Shown in pieces: positions 51,006 through 60,601 of a DNA stretch of 64,000 nt. Within the stretch, counting starts at the first letter, position 1, and each line of letters starts with the position of its first letter. Under the pieces are notes generated by a model that saw only the letters and a list, made by a program, of their open reading frames with translations, made no database searches and had not been told where the DNA came from. Position numbers and translations under genes: made by a program. Source of the DNA: Gordonia rubripertincta (GTDB taxonomy: Bacteria; Actinomycetota; Actinomycetes; Mycobacteriales; Mycobacteriaceae); NCBI RefSeq assembly GCF_038024875.1, contig NZ_CP136136.1, forward strand, positions 2,542,001-2,606,000, written 5' to 3'.

Positions 51006-51151
51006 GCAGGGGTTCGAACATCCGATGGCACTGAGGCAGGCGGAGAGGGCGATGAGCGCCATGCTCGCCGACGCGCGAGTCCCCGAACTCGGTCGACCGT
51101 TCCGCCGAGCTACTCGAGCATCGCCGCGCGCCTGGGGTGTGCGTGCCCGAA
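51006..51151. other. Intergenic segment without recognised feature
   Basis: Between the IS3 end and the lipoprotein stop. A plus-strand frame (QGFEHPMALRQAERAMSAML) passes through but has no ribosome site and no family I know. Probably flanking DNA left by the rearrangement. Confidence 0.4.
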
Positions 51152-51988
51152 TCACGGTGGCGGCCACGCAGGAGATTGTGGAAGGACGGGAAACAACTCT
51201 GGCCTGGGCGGTTTGATCACGCTGACGGATTTTGTGTCCTCGGTAAACGGGTAGTCCGAATAGGCGGGATGGTCTTTGGCGATCGCCGTTCCCTTCGGCA
51301 GGCAGGATTCGAGCCGCGGGTCATCTTGTGGGATAGTCCGATAAGCCACGCTCCAGGGGAAGAAAGCATCGAAGCGCGGAGCTCTGTCGCCGGTGCCAGC
51401 CGGCGTGGTCCGGGGCAAGTTCTCCCGTGGGTCCACAGCATCTGGGGGTCGGGTTGCGTCCACAGCGAACGCATAGCCGCCAAGGTAGCCACCCGCTGCC
51501 GGCTGATCCAGCTCGGCGATGACTCCGAACTCGAACTTGCAGCCGATGGCGTGAATCGTCGTTGCGGTGGAGGTGAGATCGGTGAGATGGATGAAGATAG
51601 TGCCGTTCTTTTCAGTCAGATTCATCGGATCACCGCCAAAGGTGTACCCGCCTGGCGTGGTCCAAGACTCTTCAGCGGCTGACTCGGCGCCGGGGTAGTT
51701 TCGTTCGCCGGGAACGCTCATGAGCGTTCCCGCTTCCGCCGTTGCGCGAACAACCTCACCCGGCCGTGAGTTCAGGTCAATACCAGGCTGCGCACTCCAG
51801 ACGACACTGAAATCGCCGGCCAGATCGACCGGGAACTCGTACATGAGAGGTTCCAGCGTGGAGTCAGATGTCGGCAAAATCGAACTGATGTGGGGTCTGT
51901 CGTGGGGCGATGGTGCGGGAGACTGTGTGCAGGACGTGAGTAGGAGGAGTGGAAGAGAACACAGCATGGCACGTTCTCTGCCCCTCAC
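51152..51988 (-). CDS. Putative lipoprotein of unknown function
   Basis: Protein of 278 residues with a lipoprotein signal peptide: basic start, LCSLPLLLLTSC lipobox with Cys20 as the lipidated residue, then a proline/serine-rich linker. The mature part has no family I recognise (GGYTFGGDPMNLTEKNG, ending PELFPVLPQSPAWPPP). GTG at 51988 overlaps the stop of the large gene upstream (GTGA), so the three genes 54695-51152 are one operon. A second, broken copy is at 46407-46485 plus 47941-48035. Likely surface-attached, linked to the type VII secretion-like neighbours. Confidence 0.75.
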   Translation of the reverse strand: MRGRERAMLCSLPLLLLTSCTQSPAPSPHDRPHISSILPTSDSTLEPLMYEFPVDLAGDFSVVWSAQPGIDLNSRPGEVVRATAEAGTLMSVPGERNYPGAESAAEESWTTPGGYTFGGDPMNLTEKNGTIFIHLTDLTSTATTIHAIGCKFEFGVIAELDQPAAGGYLGGYAFAVDATRPPDAVDPRENLPRTTPAGTGDRAPRFDAFFPWSVAYRTIPQDDPRLESCLPKGTAIAKDHPAYSDYPFTEDTKSVSVIKPPRPELFPVLPQSPAWPPP

Positions 51989-54375
51989 CGCTCGTCCCCT
52001 TTCAGGACCCAGTCTTTGTAAGTGTTCATGTTCGTCGCGTTGTACTGGAGATCTTCGTCCTTCGCGCCCTCGTTGAATCCGGCGTCCCAGTAGCCGATTG
52101 GACCGTCCGCGCCGTAAAGCTCCGGGTTCTGCGTTCGCAACATCGTCCGAATCGCTTGATCTAGCTGGCTGGCATCGCCGTCGGACTGTTCAAGAATCGC
52201 TTCGACCGACTTGAGGTTTCCGTCTGCGCCGTACCATTCCTCGGGTCCCTCTACTCCGGAATTCGCGAACATGGTGTAGGTCGATGAGAGTCTTACTCGC
52301 GTTGGATCGTCCGATCCGAAGGCCTCATCCCCGCTGGGCGGTCGGAACGGTACGTCTCCTGCAGGATCGGAGGTGATCAACCACGGTGCTGCGGCACCGA
52401 TTCCGACGGATGCGGCCGTTCCGTGAGGTGTGACACTCAGTAGGTAGCTCGCGGAGGACAGGATCTTCTCGGTTTGGCTTTCGGCCGCCTGCGAGGAAGT
52501 GGCCTTTTCGTTTTCATCGACCGCGAGGTCGAACTGTGCGCCATAGATTCCCGCGCGGCCGCGCTCGAGCAACTCAGCTGAAGTGCTCCCCAAGCTTTGC
52601 GCAAGCTCGGGATGGCTGCTCACCCAGACTGAATTCTTATTCGTTTGCTCCAAGATGTCCCGGTAGAGTTGTGTGGCTGTATTGAGGCCATCCGGATTGG
52701 CGTCGGAAATTGCTCCGTTAGGTGAGTCGTCGCTGGCAATCAGTGCGAATAGGCGAGTCGCTCGCGCTTCGAAAGCGTGCTTGTCTTGAAAGTCCGTCAG
52801 CTCAAGCCCTGGATGGCCGTGCATCGCCGGAGTTCCCTCTGGATTCCCCAGGTAGTTCAGATAGGGGAGTGAAGCCTGGCGTAGTGCGTCAGCGAGCAGT
52901 GGATTTATCTTCCCCGCGGCATCGCCGTCGCTGTTGGTATTCATTAATTGCTTGAAGTTGTTGTCTCCGTCCGTGGAAGTCGCATAATCCCAGAGCCCGG
53001 AGAATGCACGATCGGCGATCTTGACTTTATCTGGGTCGGTACTGCCGCCATAGTCATGAATCCAATCGACCAAATTACCGGCGGTGTCCCCGTGATCTGA
53101 CCAATCGTGGCCCATCAGGTGACTCACAGTCTGGTCTCGTTCGTATTCTGCAAGCTTCGTCCCATCGGCGTACTCACCGGTGAGGATCGCGGCCGCAGAC
53201 TCGTGATTTCGAGTACCTACTTCAAGGAACTGGCGGATAGTCGATTCGTAGATCCGTTTCAGTTCGTCGGGTTCGGTGTCAAAGGCTCCGTACGCGACTT
53301 CGGGGCGCTGCCCTTCCCCGCCGATGTCGCGGGACGCTCCAGCGGAGCTTCGGCGAATGAGCTCGGTACCGAACTTCTCGCCGGGTGGCACACCGCCCGA
53401 GTTGCCCAGAAGCCCTGCGAGCGGAACATCCTGGTATCGAAGGGGAGCGCCATCTGAGGCGCGGTTCTCGACCCAATCTTGAACCCACCCTGGCAGGTAC
53501 TCGTATCCGGTGTTGTTGCCGACGTTCTCGTTCGAGAGCGTGACCAGTCCCTGGCCGAGTGCTCTGGACCATGAATCACCTGTTGGCGTGTGCATTCCGT
53601 CGAACTTGGACTTGAGGCTGAAGAGCTCGTCGGCGTCGAGGTTGCCGTAGAACATGTGCAGGTACTCCTGCATGCCGCGCGGAACGTCCGTGAGCTTTTC
53701 TCCGTTGAGAAGGCGGTTGATCTGGTCGTCGGTAAGTCCTGCGGCGCGAAGGCTTCGACCGGCAGCGGCGGCTTCCTCGTCGGTCCATCCGTCCTCGGCC
53801 ATGAGTGCGTGGCGTCGCCCGTCTTGAGCACTCAAGGTCAGACCAGGTGGTGCAATGGTGTCGACGTTTGCGATCGCCGTTTTGATCAGCGCGGCGTGGT
53901 CTGCTGCCGACGCGGCGAGTTCGTCGGCCTTCTGTTTGACGAAGCTGGTCATCTGACGCGCCTTTTCCGCCATCTGCTCGGGTGTCAGATCGTCGTCTTC
54001 CTTGGGTACGTAGCGCATCGTCCAGGAGGGGTCGGATTCGCTGACGAGTATGCAGCGTTGCATGCTTGCGCCGAGGAGGGCGCCATTCACCGCGGTCTTG
54101 CCCGAATCGATCTCCGCTGCCGCGTTGTCCAGCGCAGTCTTGAGATTGTCTACGTTGGCGGCGACCTTCTTCGACCAGGCGCTCTGATCGCTTGCCCGTG
54201 CGTTCGCCGCGGAGCGGGACGCGCCATTCCATGACGGTGTCGGCATGCCGTCGACTATGGATTCAGCAGCGACCGAATCGTTGAGCAACGTGTCCGCCAG
54301 GCCGCTCAGATGCTCCTGCGGCAAGTCCCAAGGTTTCCACGAATCCATGATCGCCTTGGTGAGGGCTGCGCTCAT
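51985..54375 (-). CDS. Large helical protein of a type VII secretion-associated locus
   Basis: Protein of 796 residues without signal peptide or membrane segment. The N-terminal 150 residues are helical with WXG/EspA-like character (MDSWKPWDLPQEHLSGLADT, LKTALDNAAAEIDSGK), followed by a long region with GRSLRAAGLTDDQINRLLNG and repeated short helices, as in the TPR-region proteins found beside EspC-like genes in mycobacteria and rhodococci. The AT content is visibly higher than in its neighbours, suggesting separate origin. ATG overlaps the EspC-like stop (ATGA). Function unknown; export through an ESX system or a toxin-like role is possible but unproven. Confidence 0.7.
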   Translation of the reverse strand: MSAALTKAIMDSWKPWDLPQEHLSGLADTLLNDSVAAESIVDGMPTPSWNGASRSAANARASDQSAWSKKVAANVDNLKTALDNAAAEIDSGKTAVNGALLGASMQRCILVSESDPSWTMRYVPKEDDDLTPEQMAEKARQMTSFVKQKADELAASAADHAALIKTAIANVDTIAPPGLTLSAQDGRRHALMAEDGWTDEEAAAAGRSLRAAGLTDDQINRLLNGEKLTDVPRGMQEYLHMFYGNLDADELFSLKSKFDGMHTPTGDSWSRALGQGLVTLSNENVGNNTGYEYLPGWVQDWVENRASDGAPLRYQDVPLAGLLGNSGGVPPGEKFGTELIRRSSAGASRDIGGEGQRPEVAYGAFDTEPDELKRIYESTIRQFLEVGTRNHESAAAILTGEYADGTKLAEYERDQTVSHLMGHDWSDHGDTAGNLVDWIHDYGGSTDPDKVKIADRAFSGLWDYATSTDGDNNFKQLMNTNSDGDAAGKINPLLADALRQASLPYLNYLGNPEGTPAMHGHPGLELTDFQDKHAFEARATRLFALIASDDSPNGAISDANPDGLNTATQLYRDILEQTNKNSVWVSSHPELAQSLGSTSAELLERGRAGIYGAQFDLAVDENEKATSSQAAESQTEKILSSASYLLSVTPHGTAASVGIGAAAPWLITSDPAGDVPFRPPSGDEAFGSDDPTRVRLSSTYTMFANSGVEGPEEWYGADGNLKSVEAILEQSDGDASQLDQAIRTMLRTQNPELYGADGPIGYWDAGFNEGAKDEDLQYNATNMNTYKDWVLKGDER

Positions 54376-54695
54376 CGAGGGAGCTCGCCTGCCGGAAGCA
54401 CGGACAGGGTACTGATCTTCGTCGCATTCTCGTCATCGGCGTCGACCGCGATGCTGCGTGCGGCACGGACTGCGGACGCCAATGTCTCCCACTGTCCAGA
54501 GACCGCGGTCTGTGCATTGGTCAGCTTTTCCGTCGCGTCGGATGAGGCGGCGACGAGTGGAGAGTTGGGCATCGCTCTGTTGACGATCCCAGCGACATCC
54601 GGCCTCGGCGCTGCTTCGATGTCAGCGGCAATGCCTTCGAGTGCCCCGGCGATTGCGTCCATCGCCCCTGGATTGACCGTGAAATCCCCACTCAA
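54372..54695 (-). CDS. EspC-like/WXG-related type VII secretion target
   Basis: Protein of 107 residues. TTG at 54695 behind GGGGGA is chosen; it gives MSGDFTVNPGAMDAIAGALE, the usual opening of EspC/DUF2580 family proteins, then a helix-turn-helix hairpin with SGQWETLASAV (a W in the turn region) and a C-terminal tail. Such proteins are secreted by ESX systems or act as partners of secreted proteins; none of the ESX core genes (eccA-E, mycP) is in the window. First gene of the three-gene operon. Confidence 0.75.
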   Translation of the reverse strand: MSGDFTVNPGAMDAIAGALEGIAADIEAAPRPDVAGIVNRAMPNSPLVAASSDATEKLTNAQTAVSGQWETLASAVRAARSIAVDADDENATKISTLSVLPAGELPR

Positions 54696-54855
54696 TTGTT
54701 CCCCCGAGTGCTCAACGTGCAGATCACTTGGGAAACACTTTACGGTCTGGCCTCCGTGAGGTGTGCGACCATGTCCACAGGCCTCGAGATCCTTGTGATG
54801 TTGTGCCCGGTATCCGGGGAACAACATCACACTGATACTGAGGACTCCGCGGCGG
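54696..54855. promoter_or_regulatory. Promoter region of the EspC-like operon
   Basis: 160 bases between the EspC-like start and the citrate synthase stop, both on the minus strand. It must hold the promoter of the EspC-like operon and the citrate synthase upstream side is elsewhere. No clear operator or terminator hairpin was found. Confidence 0.35.
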
Positions 54856-55983
54856 CTACAGCCCCGGCTTCACCAGGTCACCCCAGCCGGCGACGTCTTC
54901 GGGACGGCGGGGTGCGGCGCCGGTGTAGATCGCGGCGGGGCGGACCAGCTTGCCGAGGCGCTTCTGCTCCAGGATGTGGGCACACCAGCCGGCGGTGCGG
55001 CCGCAGGTGAACATGGCGGGCATCATGTGCGTCGGAACCTCGGCGAAGTCGAGGATGACCGCGGCCCAGAACTCGACATTGGTCTCGATCGCACGGTCGG
55101 GGCGTCGTTCACGGAGCTCGGTGAGGGCGGCCTGCTCCAGGGCGGCGGCCACCTCGAAGCGCGGCACCCCGAGTTCTTGGGCGGTGCGTCGGAGAACTCG
55201 GGCGCGGGGATCCTCGGCGCGGTAGACGCGGTGTCCGAAGCCCATCAGCTTCTCCTTGCGGTCGAGGATGCCCTTCACCAATCCTCGTGCGTCGCCGCTG
55301 TTCTCGACCTCTTCGATCATCGGCAGCACGCGCGCCGGAGCGCCGCCGTGTAGCGGTCCCGACATGGCGCCGATCGCTCCCGACAGCGACGCGGCGACGT
55401 CGGCGCCGGTGGAGGCGATGACCCGTGCGGTGAAGGTCGACGCATTCATGCCGTGCTCGGCGGCGCTGACCCAGTACGCGTCGATGGCGGCGACGTGCTT
55501 GGGGTCTGGGTCGCCCTTCCAGCGGGTCATGAACCTTTCGGTGACGGTGGAGCATTCGTCGATGACGTGCTGCGGGACGGCGGGCTGGTGAATTCCCCGC
55601 GCCGACTGCGCCACATAGGACAGCGCCATCACCGATGCGCGGGCCAGGTTCTCGCGTGCGGTCTCGTCGTCGATGTCGAGCAGCGGCTCGTACCCCCAGA
55701 TCGGGGCGAGCATCGCGAGTGCGGCCTGAACGTCGACGCGCACGTCACCGGTGTGGATGGGCAGCGGGAACGGCTCCGCCGGGGGCAGTCCGTCGCCGAA
55801 CCTGCCGTCGACGAGAAGAGCCCAGACGTCGGCGAAGGTGACCTTGTTCTCGACGAGATCCTCGATGTCGACGCCGCGATAACGCAGGTTGCCGCCGTTC
55901 TTGTCGGGTTCCGCGATCTCGGTGGTGAAAGCCACCACGCCTTCGAGACCTGGGACGAAATCCGTGGGAACCGCGTTGGCCAT
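54856..55983 (-). CDS. citA: Citrate synthase (CitA/citrate synthase 2 type)
   Basis: Citrate synthase of 375 residues from ATG 55983, which follows GAGGTGG. Conserved segments: LRYRGVDIEDL at the N-terminus, the histidines in GPLHGGAPARV and MGFGHRVYRAEDPRA, and the C-terminal VEFWAAVILDFAEVPTHMMP with the catalytic Asp region. It condenses oxaloacetate with acetyl-CoA (or propionyl-CoA in methylcitrate-type relatives). Divergent from pdxH, as in mycobacterial relatives, which marks the return to core chromosome. Confidence 0.92.
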   Translation of the reverse strand: MANAVPTDFVPGLEGVVAFTTEIAEPDKNGGNLRYRGVDIEDLVENKVTFADVWALLVDGRFGDGLPPAEPFPLPIHTGDVRVDVQAALAMLAPIWGYEPLLDIDDETARENLARASVMALSYVAQSARGIHQPAVPQHVIDECSTVTERFMTRWKGDPDPKHVAAIDAYWVSAAEHGMNASTFTARVIASTGADVAASLSGAIGAMSGPLHGGAPARVLPMIEEVENSGDARGLVKGILDRKEKLMGFGHRVYRAEDPRARVLRRTAQELGVPRFEVAAALEQAALTELRERRPDRAIETNVEFWAAVILDFAEVPTHMMPAMFTCGRTAGWCAHILEQKRLGKLVRPAAIYTGAAPRRPEDVAGWGDLVKPGL

Positions 55984-56110
55984 GACAACCACCTCACTCG
56001 AGACAACTGTGTCCTGCAATCACGTGCGTCGATCCAGATCGAACTGTAGATCAGCGCGATGCTCCGCGTGTACGAGGGAGTAACGATGTCGTCGGAGTAA
56101 ATTCAGGCGA

Positions 56111-56845
56111 GTGTTGGAGAAACCGCTCGATTCGATTGATCTGCCGAACATGCGCGTCGGCTACGGCGGAGGTATTCCGCCCAACATCGGTGAGGGCGAT
56201 CGTGCGGCGGGAGCAGACGGAATTCGCGAGAACCTCGACCCCAGCTGGCTCCGCGGCGACCCGCCGTGGCTCGACCTGTTCAGCGTCTGGCTGAAGGAAG
56301 CGCTCGACGCCCGGATCGCCGAGCCCAACGCGATGGTCCTCGGGACCGCCGACGCCGATGGACGGCCGTCGACCCGCACCGTGCTGTGTAAGGGTGTCGA
56401 CGCCAACGGGGTGGTCTTCTTCACCGGTTACGAGTCCGACAAGGGCAGGCACCTGGCCGACAATCCCTACGCGTCGGTGACATTCCCGTGGATCGCGCTG
56501 GAACGTCAGGTCCATTTCCGCGGTCCCGTCGAGCACGTCAGCGCCGAGGAGACACAGGCCTACTGGGAGCTCCGACCGCGCGGCTCGCAGTTGTCGGCTG
56601 CCGCGTCGGATCAGTCCCGGCCGATCGGCAGTCGGCTCGAACTCGAGCAGAAGGCCGCCGATCTGGCCGACCGTTATGGCGGATTCGACGCCGGCGACGA
56701 AATCCCCGTCCCGTCGGATTGGGGTGGCTACCGCATCGATCCGGTGGAGGTCGAGTTCTGGCAGGGGCGGGCGAACCGTCTGCACAACCGGGTGCGGCTG
56801 ATCCACGTCGACCACCGATGGCACATCGAGCGGCTGCAGCCCTGA
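56111..56845 (+). CDS. pdxH: Pyridoxamine 5'-phosphate oxidase
   Basis: FMN enzyme of 244 residues that makes pyridoxal 5'-phosphate. Segments MVLGTADADGRPSTRTVLCK, GVVFFTGYESDKGRHLADNP, ERQVHFRGPVEHVSAEETQA, SQLSAAASDQS and the C-terminal EFWQGRANRLHNR are the FMN/PLP-binding signatures. It starts with GTG and has an N-terminal extension (MRVGYGGG) common in actinobacteria. Monocistronic and divergent from citrate synthase. Confidence 0.95.
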   Translation: MLEKPLDSIDLPNMRVGYGGGIPPNIGEGDRAAGADGIRENLDPSWLRGDPPWLDLFSVWLKEALDARIAEPNAMVLGTADADGRPSTRTVLCKGVDANGVVFFTGYESDKGRHLADNPYASVTFPWIALERQVHFRGPVEHVSAEETQAYWELRPRGSQLSAAASDQSRPIGSRLELEQKAADLADRYGGFDAGDEIPVPSDWGGYRIDPVEVEFWQGRANRLHNRVRLIHVDHRWHIERLQP

Positions 56846-56934
56846 GACGGAACCTCCGGTGATCGGAGGGAGTTCGTAGCGGTCCCAACGGACCGGACGG
56901 AGGTCACACCCGGGAGCCTCCTAGCATCGTGGAG

Positions 56935-58202
56935 ATGTCACGGCTCCTCGCAGACACGACGCCCTGCGGAACCAGTACTTCCGGCGTCTGTGGGTCGCGA
57001 ACATCGTCACCGTCATCGGGGCCCAGCTCACGATCATCGCGGTGCCCGCGCAGATCTACGAGATCACCGGCAGCTCCGCATACGTCGGTCTGACCGGTGT
57101 GTTCGGTCTCGTCCCGCTGGTCGTCTTCGGACTGTGGGGCGGCGCGCTCGCCGACGTCGTCGACCGGCGGACACTGCTGATCGTCAGCACGATCGGCCTC
57201 ATCGTGTGCAGCGCGCTGTTCTGGGCACAGGCCGCGGCCGGTGGCGACAACGTGTGGGTCCTGCTGGTGCTCTTCGCCGTCCAGCAGGCGTTCTTCGCGA
57301 TCAATCAGCCGACACGGACCGCGGTGCTGCCGCGCCTGATCGATGCCAAGGACCTGCCCGCGGCGTTGTCGCTGAACATGACGGTCATGCAGGCGGGTGC
57401 GATCGCCGGACCGCTCGTGGGTGGTGCGCTGATCCCGATCCTCGGTTACTCGTGGCTCTACTTCGCCGACACCCTGCTCCTGCTGCCGACGCTGATCGCG
57501 GTCGTGATGCTGCCGTCGCTGCGGCCGGAGAGCGACGCCGCGCCGAAGGTCGCCGGCCTGCGATCGGTGATCGAGGGCCTCCGCTACCTGACCGGCCACA
57601 AGATCCTGATGGCGTCGTTCCTCGTCGACCTCATCGCGATGATCTTCGGCATGCCCAGGGCGCTCTTCCCACAGATGGCTCACGAGAACTTCGGCGGGCC
57701 GGAGGGCGGCGGCATCGCCTTCGCCCTGCTGTTCACGGCGATCTCGGCGGGTGCCGTGGTCGGTGGCATCTTCTCGGGTTGGGTCACGCGCGTCGAACGG
57801 CAGGGTCTGGCCGTGATCGTGTGCATCATCATCTGGGGTCTGGCGATCACCGGCACGGGTATCGCGGTGTCCTTCGCCGACGGCGCGGCGATGCCGATGC
57901 TCGTCGTGGCGGTGGTCCTGCTGATGGTCGGCGGTGCCGCCGACATGGCCTCGGCCGCCTTCCGACAGACCATCCTGCTCGAGGCCGCCAACGACGAGGT
58001 GCGCGGACGCCTGCAGGGCGTCTTCATCGTGGTGGTCGCCGGCGGTCCGCGTATCGCCGACGTCGCGCACGGCACCGCCGCCGCATCGATCGGCGTGGCG
58101 GCGGCCACGGCCTTCGGTGGCGTCGCCGTGGTGATCGCGACGATCATCGCCGCCCTGCTGATCCCGGCCTTCGTCCAGTACCGAGCGGGTCAGCGCACCT
58201 GA
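56935..58202 (+). CDS. MFS exporter (EntS/MFS_3-like), apparent one-base deletion near the start
   Basis: Twelve-helix transporter of about 422 residues. The ATG at 56935 opens MSRLLADTTP and then loses frame; one extra C at about 56966 joins it to LRNQYFRRLWVANIVTVIGA, helix 1. Without this the first possible start (57042) would drop helix 1. The loop 2-3 motif is LADVVDRRTLL, and AINQPTRTAVLPRL and ASAAFRQTILLEAA are typical of enterobactin-exporter-like MFS_3 proteins. Substrate unknown; small-molecule efflux. Confidence 0.83.
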
Positions 58203-58246
58203 CCTGTTCGCCGCCTGGCCAGCGGTTTCGGCGTTTCGGTGTCACC

Positions 58247-59317
58247 ATGGACGCCATGACCGCCGCCGCCGAGGGTTTCGGAGTGCCGATCATCGACATC
58301 TCGCCCTACATCCGCAACGGTGATCCCGCCGACCGGGCCGTCGTCGCGGCCAAGGTCGATGACGCCGCCAGTGCGGTGGGGTTCATGCAGATCGTCGGCC
58401 ACGAGATCCCGCCGGCGGTCATCGAGGAATTCACCGCGGTCATGGACGATTTCTTCGCGCTTCCGCTCGAGGTGAAGAAGGCGTATCGGACGCCACCCGA
58501 GATCAATCGTGGCTATGCGCCACCGAAGTCGGAGTCGTTGTCGTTGTCGCTGGGCGTCGAGCAGGCGGGCCGGATGAACGATTTCTTCGAGGCGTTCAAC
58601 GTCGGCGTCGAAGCGCGCGAATACCCCGACCTCGCCCTTCCCGAGGATCATTACGCCGCGAACGAGTGGCCGGCCGTCGACCATTTCGAGGCGGCGGTGT
58701 CGGCGTACTTCGTCGAGGCACGACGCGTCGCGCACACCCTGACCCGCATCTTCGCCGACGCCCTCGACCTCCCCGCCGACTTCTTCGAGGGTTTCACCGA
58801 CCACTCGCTCGACGTGCTGCGCATGAACAACTACGCCCTCCCGCCCGGCGAGATCGATCTCGACGGGGAGTTGACGGGGATGGGGGAGCACACCGACTAC
58901 GGCATCGTCACCGTCCTGTGGGCGGATCAGGTGAAGGGTCTGCAGGTCCTCGACCGTCAGGGGCAATGGCACGACGTCAGTCCCGAAGACGGTGCACTGC
59001 TGATCAATCTCGGTGACCTGATGGCCCGCTGGACCAACGAGCGGTGGATGTCGACGCTGCATCGGGTGAAACCGCCGATCGTCGACGGCGCGATCCAGCG
59101 TCGACGCTCCGCCGCGTACTTCCACGACGGCAACATCGATGCGATGATCGCGACCCTGCCGTCGTGTGTCGGTGCGGGAAGCCGGTATTCACCGATCACG
59201 GTGGGGGAGCACATCGGCGCGAAACTCGCCGGATCACGGGCCGGCCGGCCGAACCCCTATGCCCAGCGTGAGGCCGAACGGGTTCGCCACGCGATGCGTC
59301 GGAGCCCCGGACAGTAG
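58247..59317 (+). CDS. 2-oxoglutarate/Fe(II)-dependent oxygenase (isopenicillin N synthase-like)
   Basis: Protein of 356 residues. DIOX_N segment VPIIDISPYI, iron ligands His-x-Asp in GEHTDYGIVTVLW and the distal His in STLHRVKPP, and the 2-oxoglutarate-binding RxS in RRRSAAYF. Such enzymes hydroxylate or desaturate small molecules; plant- and fungus-like forms are common in actinomycetes. ATG at 58247 or 58256 could be used. It follows the MFS gene by 44 bases and may be co-transcribed. Substrate unknown. Confidence 0.88.
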   Translation: MDAMTAAAEGFGVPIIDISPYIRNGDPADRAVVAAKVDDAASAVGFMQIVGHEIPPAVIEEFTAVMDDFFALPLEVKKAYRTPPEINRGYAPPKSESLSLSLGVEQAGRMNDFFEAFNVGVEAREYPDLALPEDHYAANEWPAVDHFEAAVSAYFVEARRVAHTLTRIFADALDLPADFFEGFTDHSLDVLRMNNYALPPGEIDLDGELTGMGEHTDYGIVTVLWADQVKGLQVLDRQGQWHDVSPEDGALLINLGDLMARWTNERWMSTLHRVKPPIVDGAIQRRRSAAYFHDGNIDAMIATLPSCVGAGSRYSPITVGEHIGAKLAGSRAGRPNPYAQREAERVRHAMRRSPGQ

Positions 59318-59437
59318 ACCACCCGACAGTGGACCGCCCGATGAGTCTCGCTCACTCGATCCGTTCTCGCTCACGCAGAAGAAGTGGGCGCCGACGGAGA
59401 TCATGAGCGCGACCGGCCCGGCCGGCTGCCCGGGACC

Positions 59438-60559
59438 TCAGTCCGAGGTCAACACCGTCGGATATGTGGCGCGACGAGCGGCGGTCACCGGGCAGTAGTG
59501 CATCGGATTGTCGCGCTGATCCAGCGGCGGCAGGTTGCGCTTGGGTGTGTGCACGATCGGCGCGTCCTTTGCGACCCTGCCGTTGACGCGGTCCCAGGCG
59601 TCGCGTGGACGCGGATGACGCAGGAAGCGCTTCGGCAGCATCTTGTGCATGACGAGGTTGATGCCCTTGCCCAGCAGGCGGAATCGGCGCTCGTCCGCAT
59701 CGGTCCATTCGAGGCCGAGGATCTCGCGGATCGGCTCGTCGTAGAAGCCGGTCGTCAGCCACATGAACATCTTCTGGTTCTGCGGGACGAGATACTTGTC
59801 CCAGATCGACTTCGGGATGAAGCTCAGGAACGGGGGCGGCGGCAACTGGGTGATGTCGAGGACCGTGCGTACCGACACGTGGTCACGAAGGACATTGCGG
59901 CACATGTAGTCCCAGTACTCGAGGAAATCCTCGTAGGTCTCCGGAACGGGACGCATCGAGACACCGTACTGGGCGTACCAGGCCTTGGACTCCTCGAACA
60001 GCTGACGCTTCTGATCCTCGGTGAGAAACGGGCCGAATCGCTCGCACAGACGGACGTTGCCGTACCAGAACGTCGCATGCGCCCAGTAGAAGACGTCGGG
60101 ATCGAGTGCGTGGTAACGCGATCCGTCCTCCATCGTGCCCTTGACCGTCTTGTGGTAATCGCGCACCTCGAGGCCGGTCTCGGCGCCGGGGATGACGGAG
60201 TCGAAGACGACGCCGCTGATCGGGTAGAGCGACCGCATGAGGCGCTGCCAGCGTTCCCCGAAGAAGTCGGAGTGGTCCCAGACGGCCGCACCCAGCTTGG
60301 GGTGCATGTTCTGGATCGATCCGGCCCACAGGCCCTGGAACATGCCGGTCCAGGTGCCCCAGATCTGCCACGTCAGCGAATCCGGACCGAGTGGTTCGTA
60401 CTCGTGGGCGGCCTTGACCCCGGAGGCGTTGAGTTCGTAACCCTCTTCCGAGAACTGAGCACCGGAGGACTGCCCGGCCGCGCATGGGGCCGCGGCGGGA
60501 GCGTTCTCTGCGGTGTGAACGGGACAGGTGTTCTGCGCGTCGTTCAGTACCTCGGTCAT
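59438..60559 (-). CDS. MpaB/latex-clearing-type oxygenase family protein (DUF2236)
   Basis: Protein of 373 residues. It has the DUF2236 landmarks: DHSDFFGERWQRLMRS, HALDPDVFYWAHATFWY (heme-ligand His region), RPVPETYEDFLEYWDYMCRNVL and PLLDQRDNP-like C-terminal segment. The family includes rubber oxygenase Lcp and fungal MpaB', b-type heme enzymes, but most actinobacterial members are uncharacterised. No twin-arginine or signal peptide is visible, unlike true Lcp. Monocistronic. Confidence 0.83.
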   Translation of the reverse strand: MTEVLNDAQNTCPVHTAENAPAAAPCAAGQSSGAQFSEEGYELNASGVKAAHEYEPLGPDSLTWQIWGTWTGMFQGLWAGSIQNMHPKLGAAVWDHSDFFGERWQRLMRSLYPISGVVFDSVIPGAETGLEVRDYHKTVKGTMEDGSRYHALDPDVFYWAHATFWYGNVRLCERFGPFLTEDQKRQLFEESKAWYAQYGVSMRPVPETYEDFLEYWDYMCRNVLRDHVSVRTVLDITQLPPPPFLSFIPKSIWDKYLVPQNQKMFMWLTTGFYDEPIREILGLEWTDADERRFRLLGKGINLVMHKMLPKRFLRHPRPRDAWDRVNGRVAKDAPIVHTPKRNLPPLDQRDNPMHYCPVTAARRATYPTVLTSD

Positions 60560-60601
60560 GAGACAGAACTCTAGGTTCGTCTCAGGTGGGTGTCAACCGG
60601 C

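Noticed and set aside
51001..51020. tRNA-like T-loop GGTTCGAA after the IS3 end
   Set aside because: No matching acceptor, D or anticodon stems could be formed around it.
59438..60559. Rubber oxygenase (Lcp)
   Set aside because: The protein belongs to the wider DUF2236/MpaB family, but no export signal or neighbouring polyisoprene genes support Lcp.
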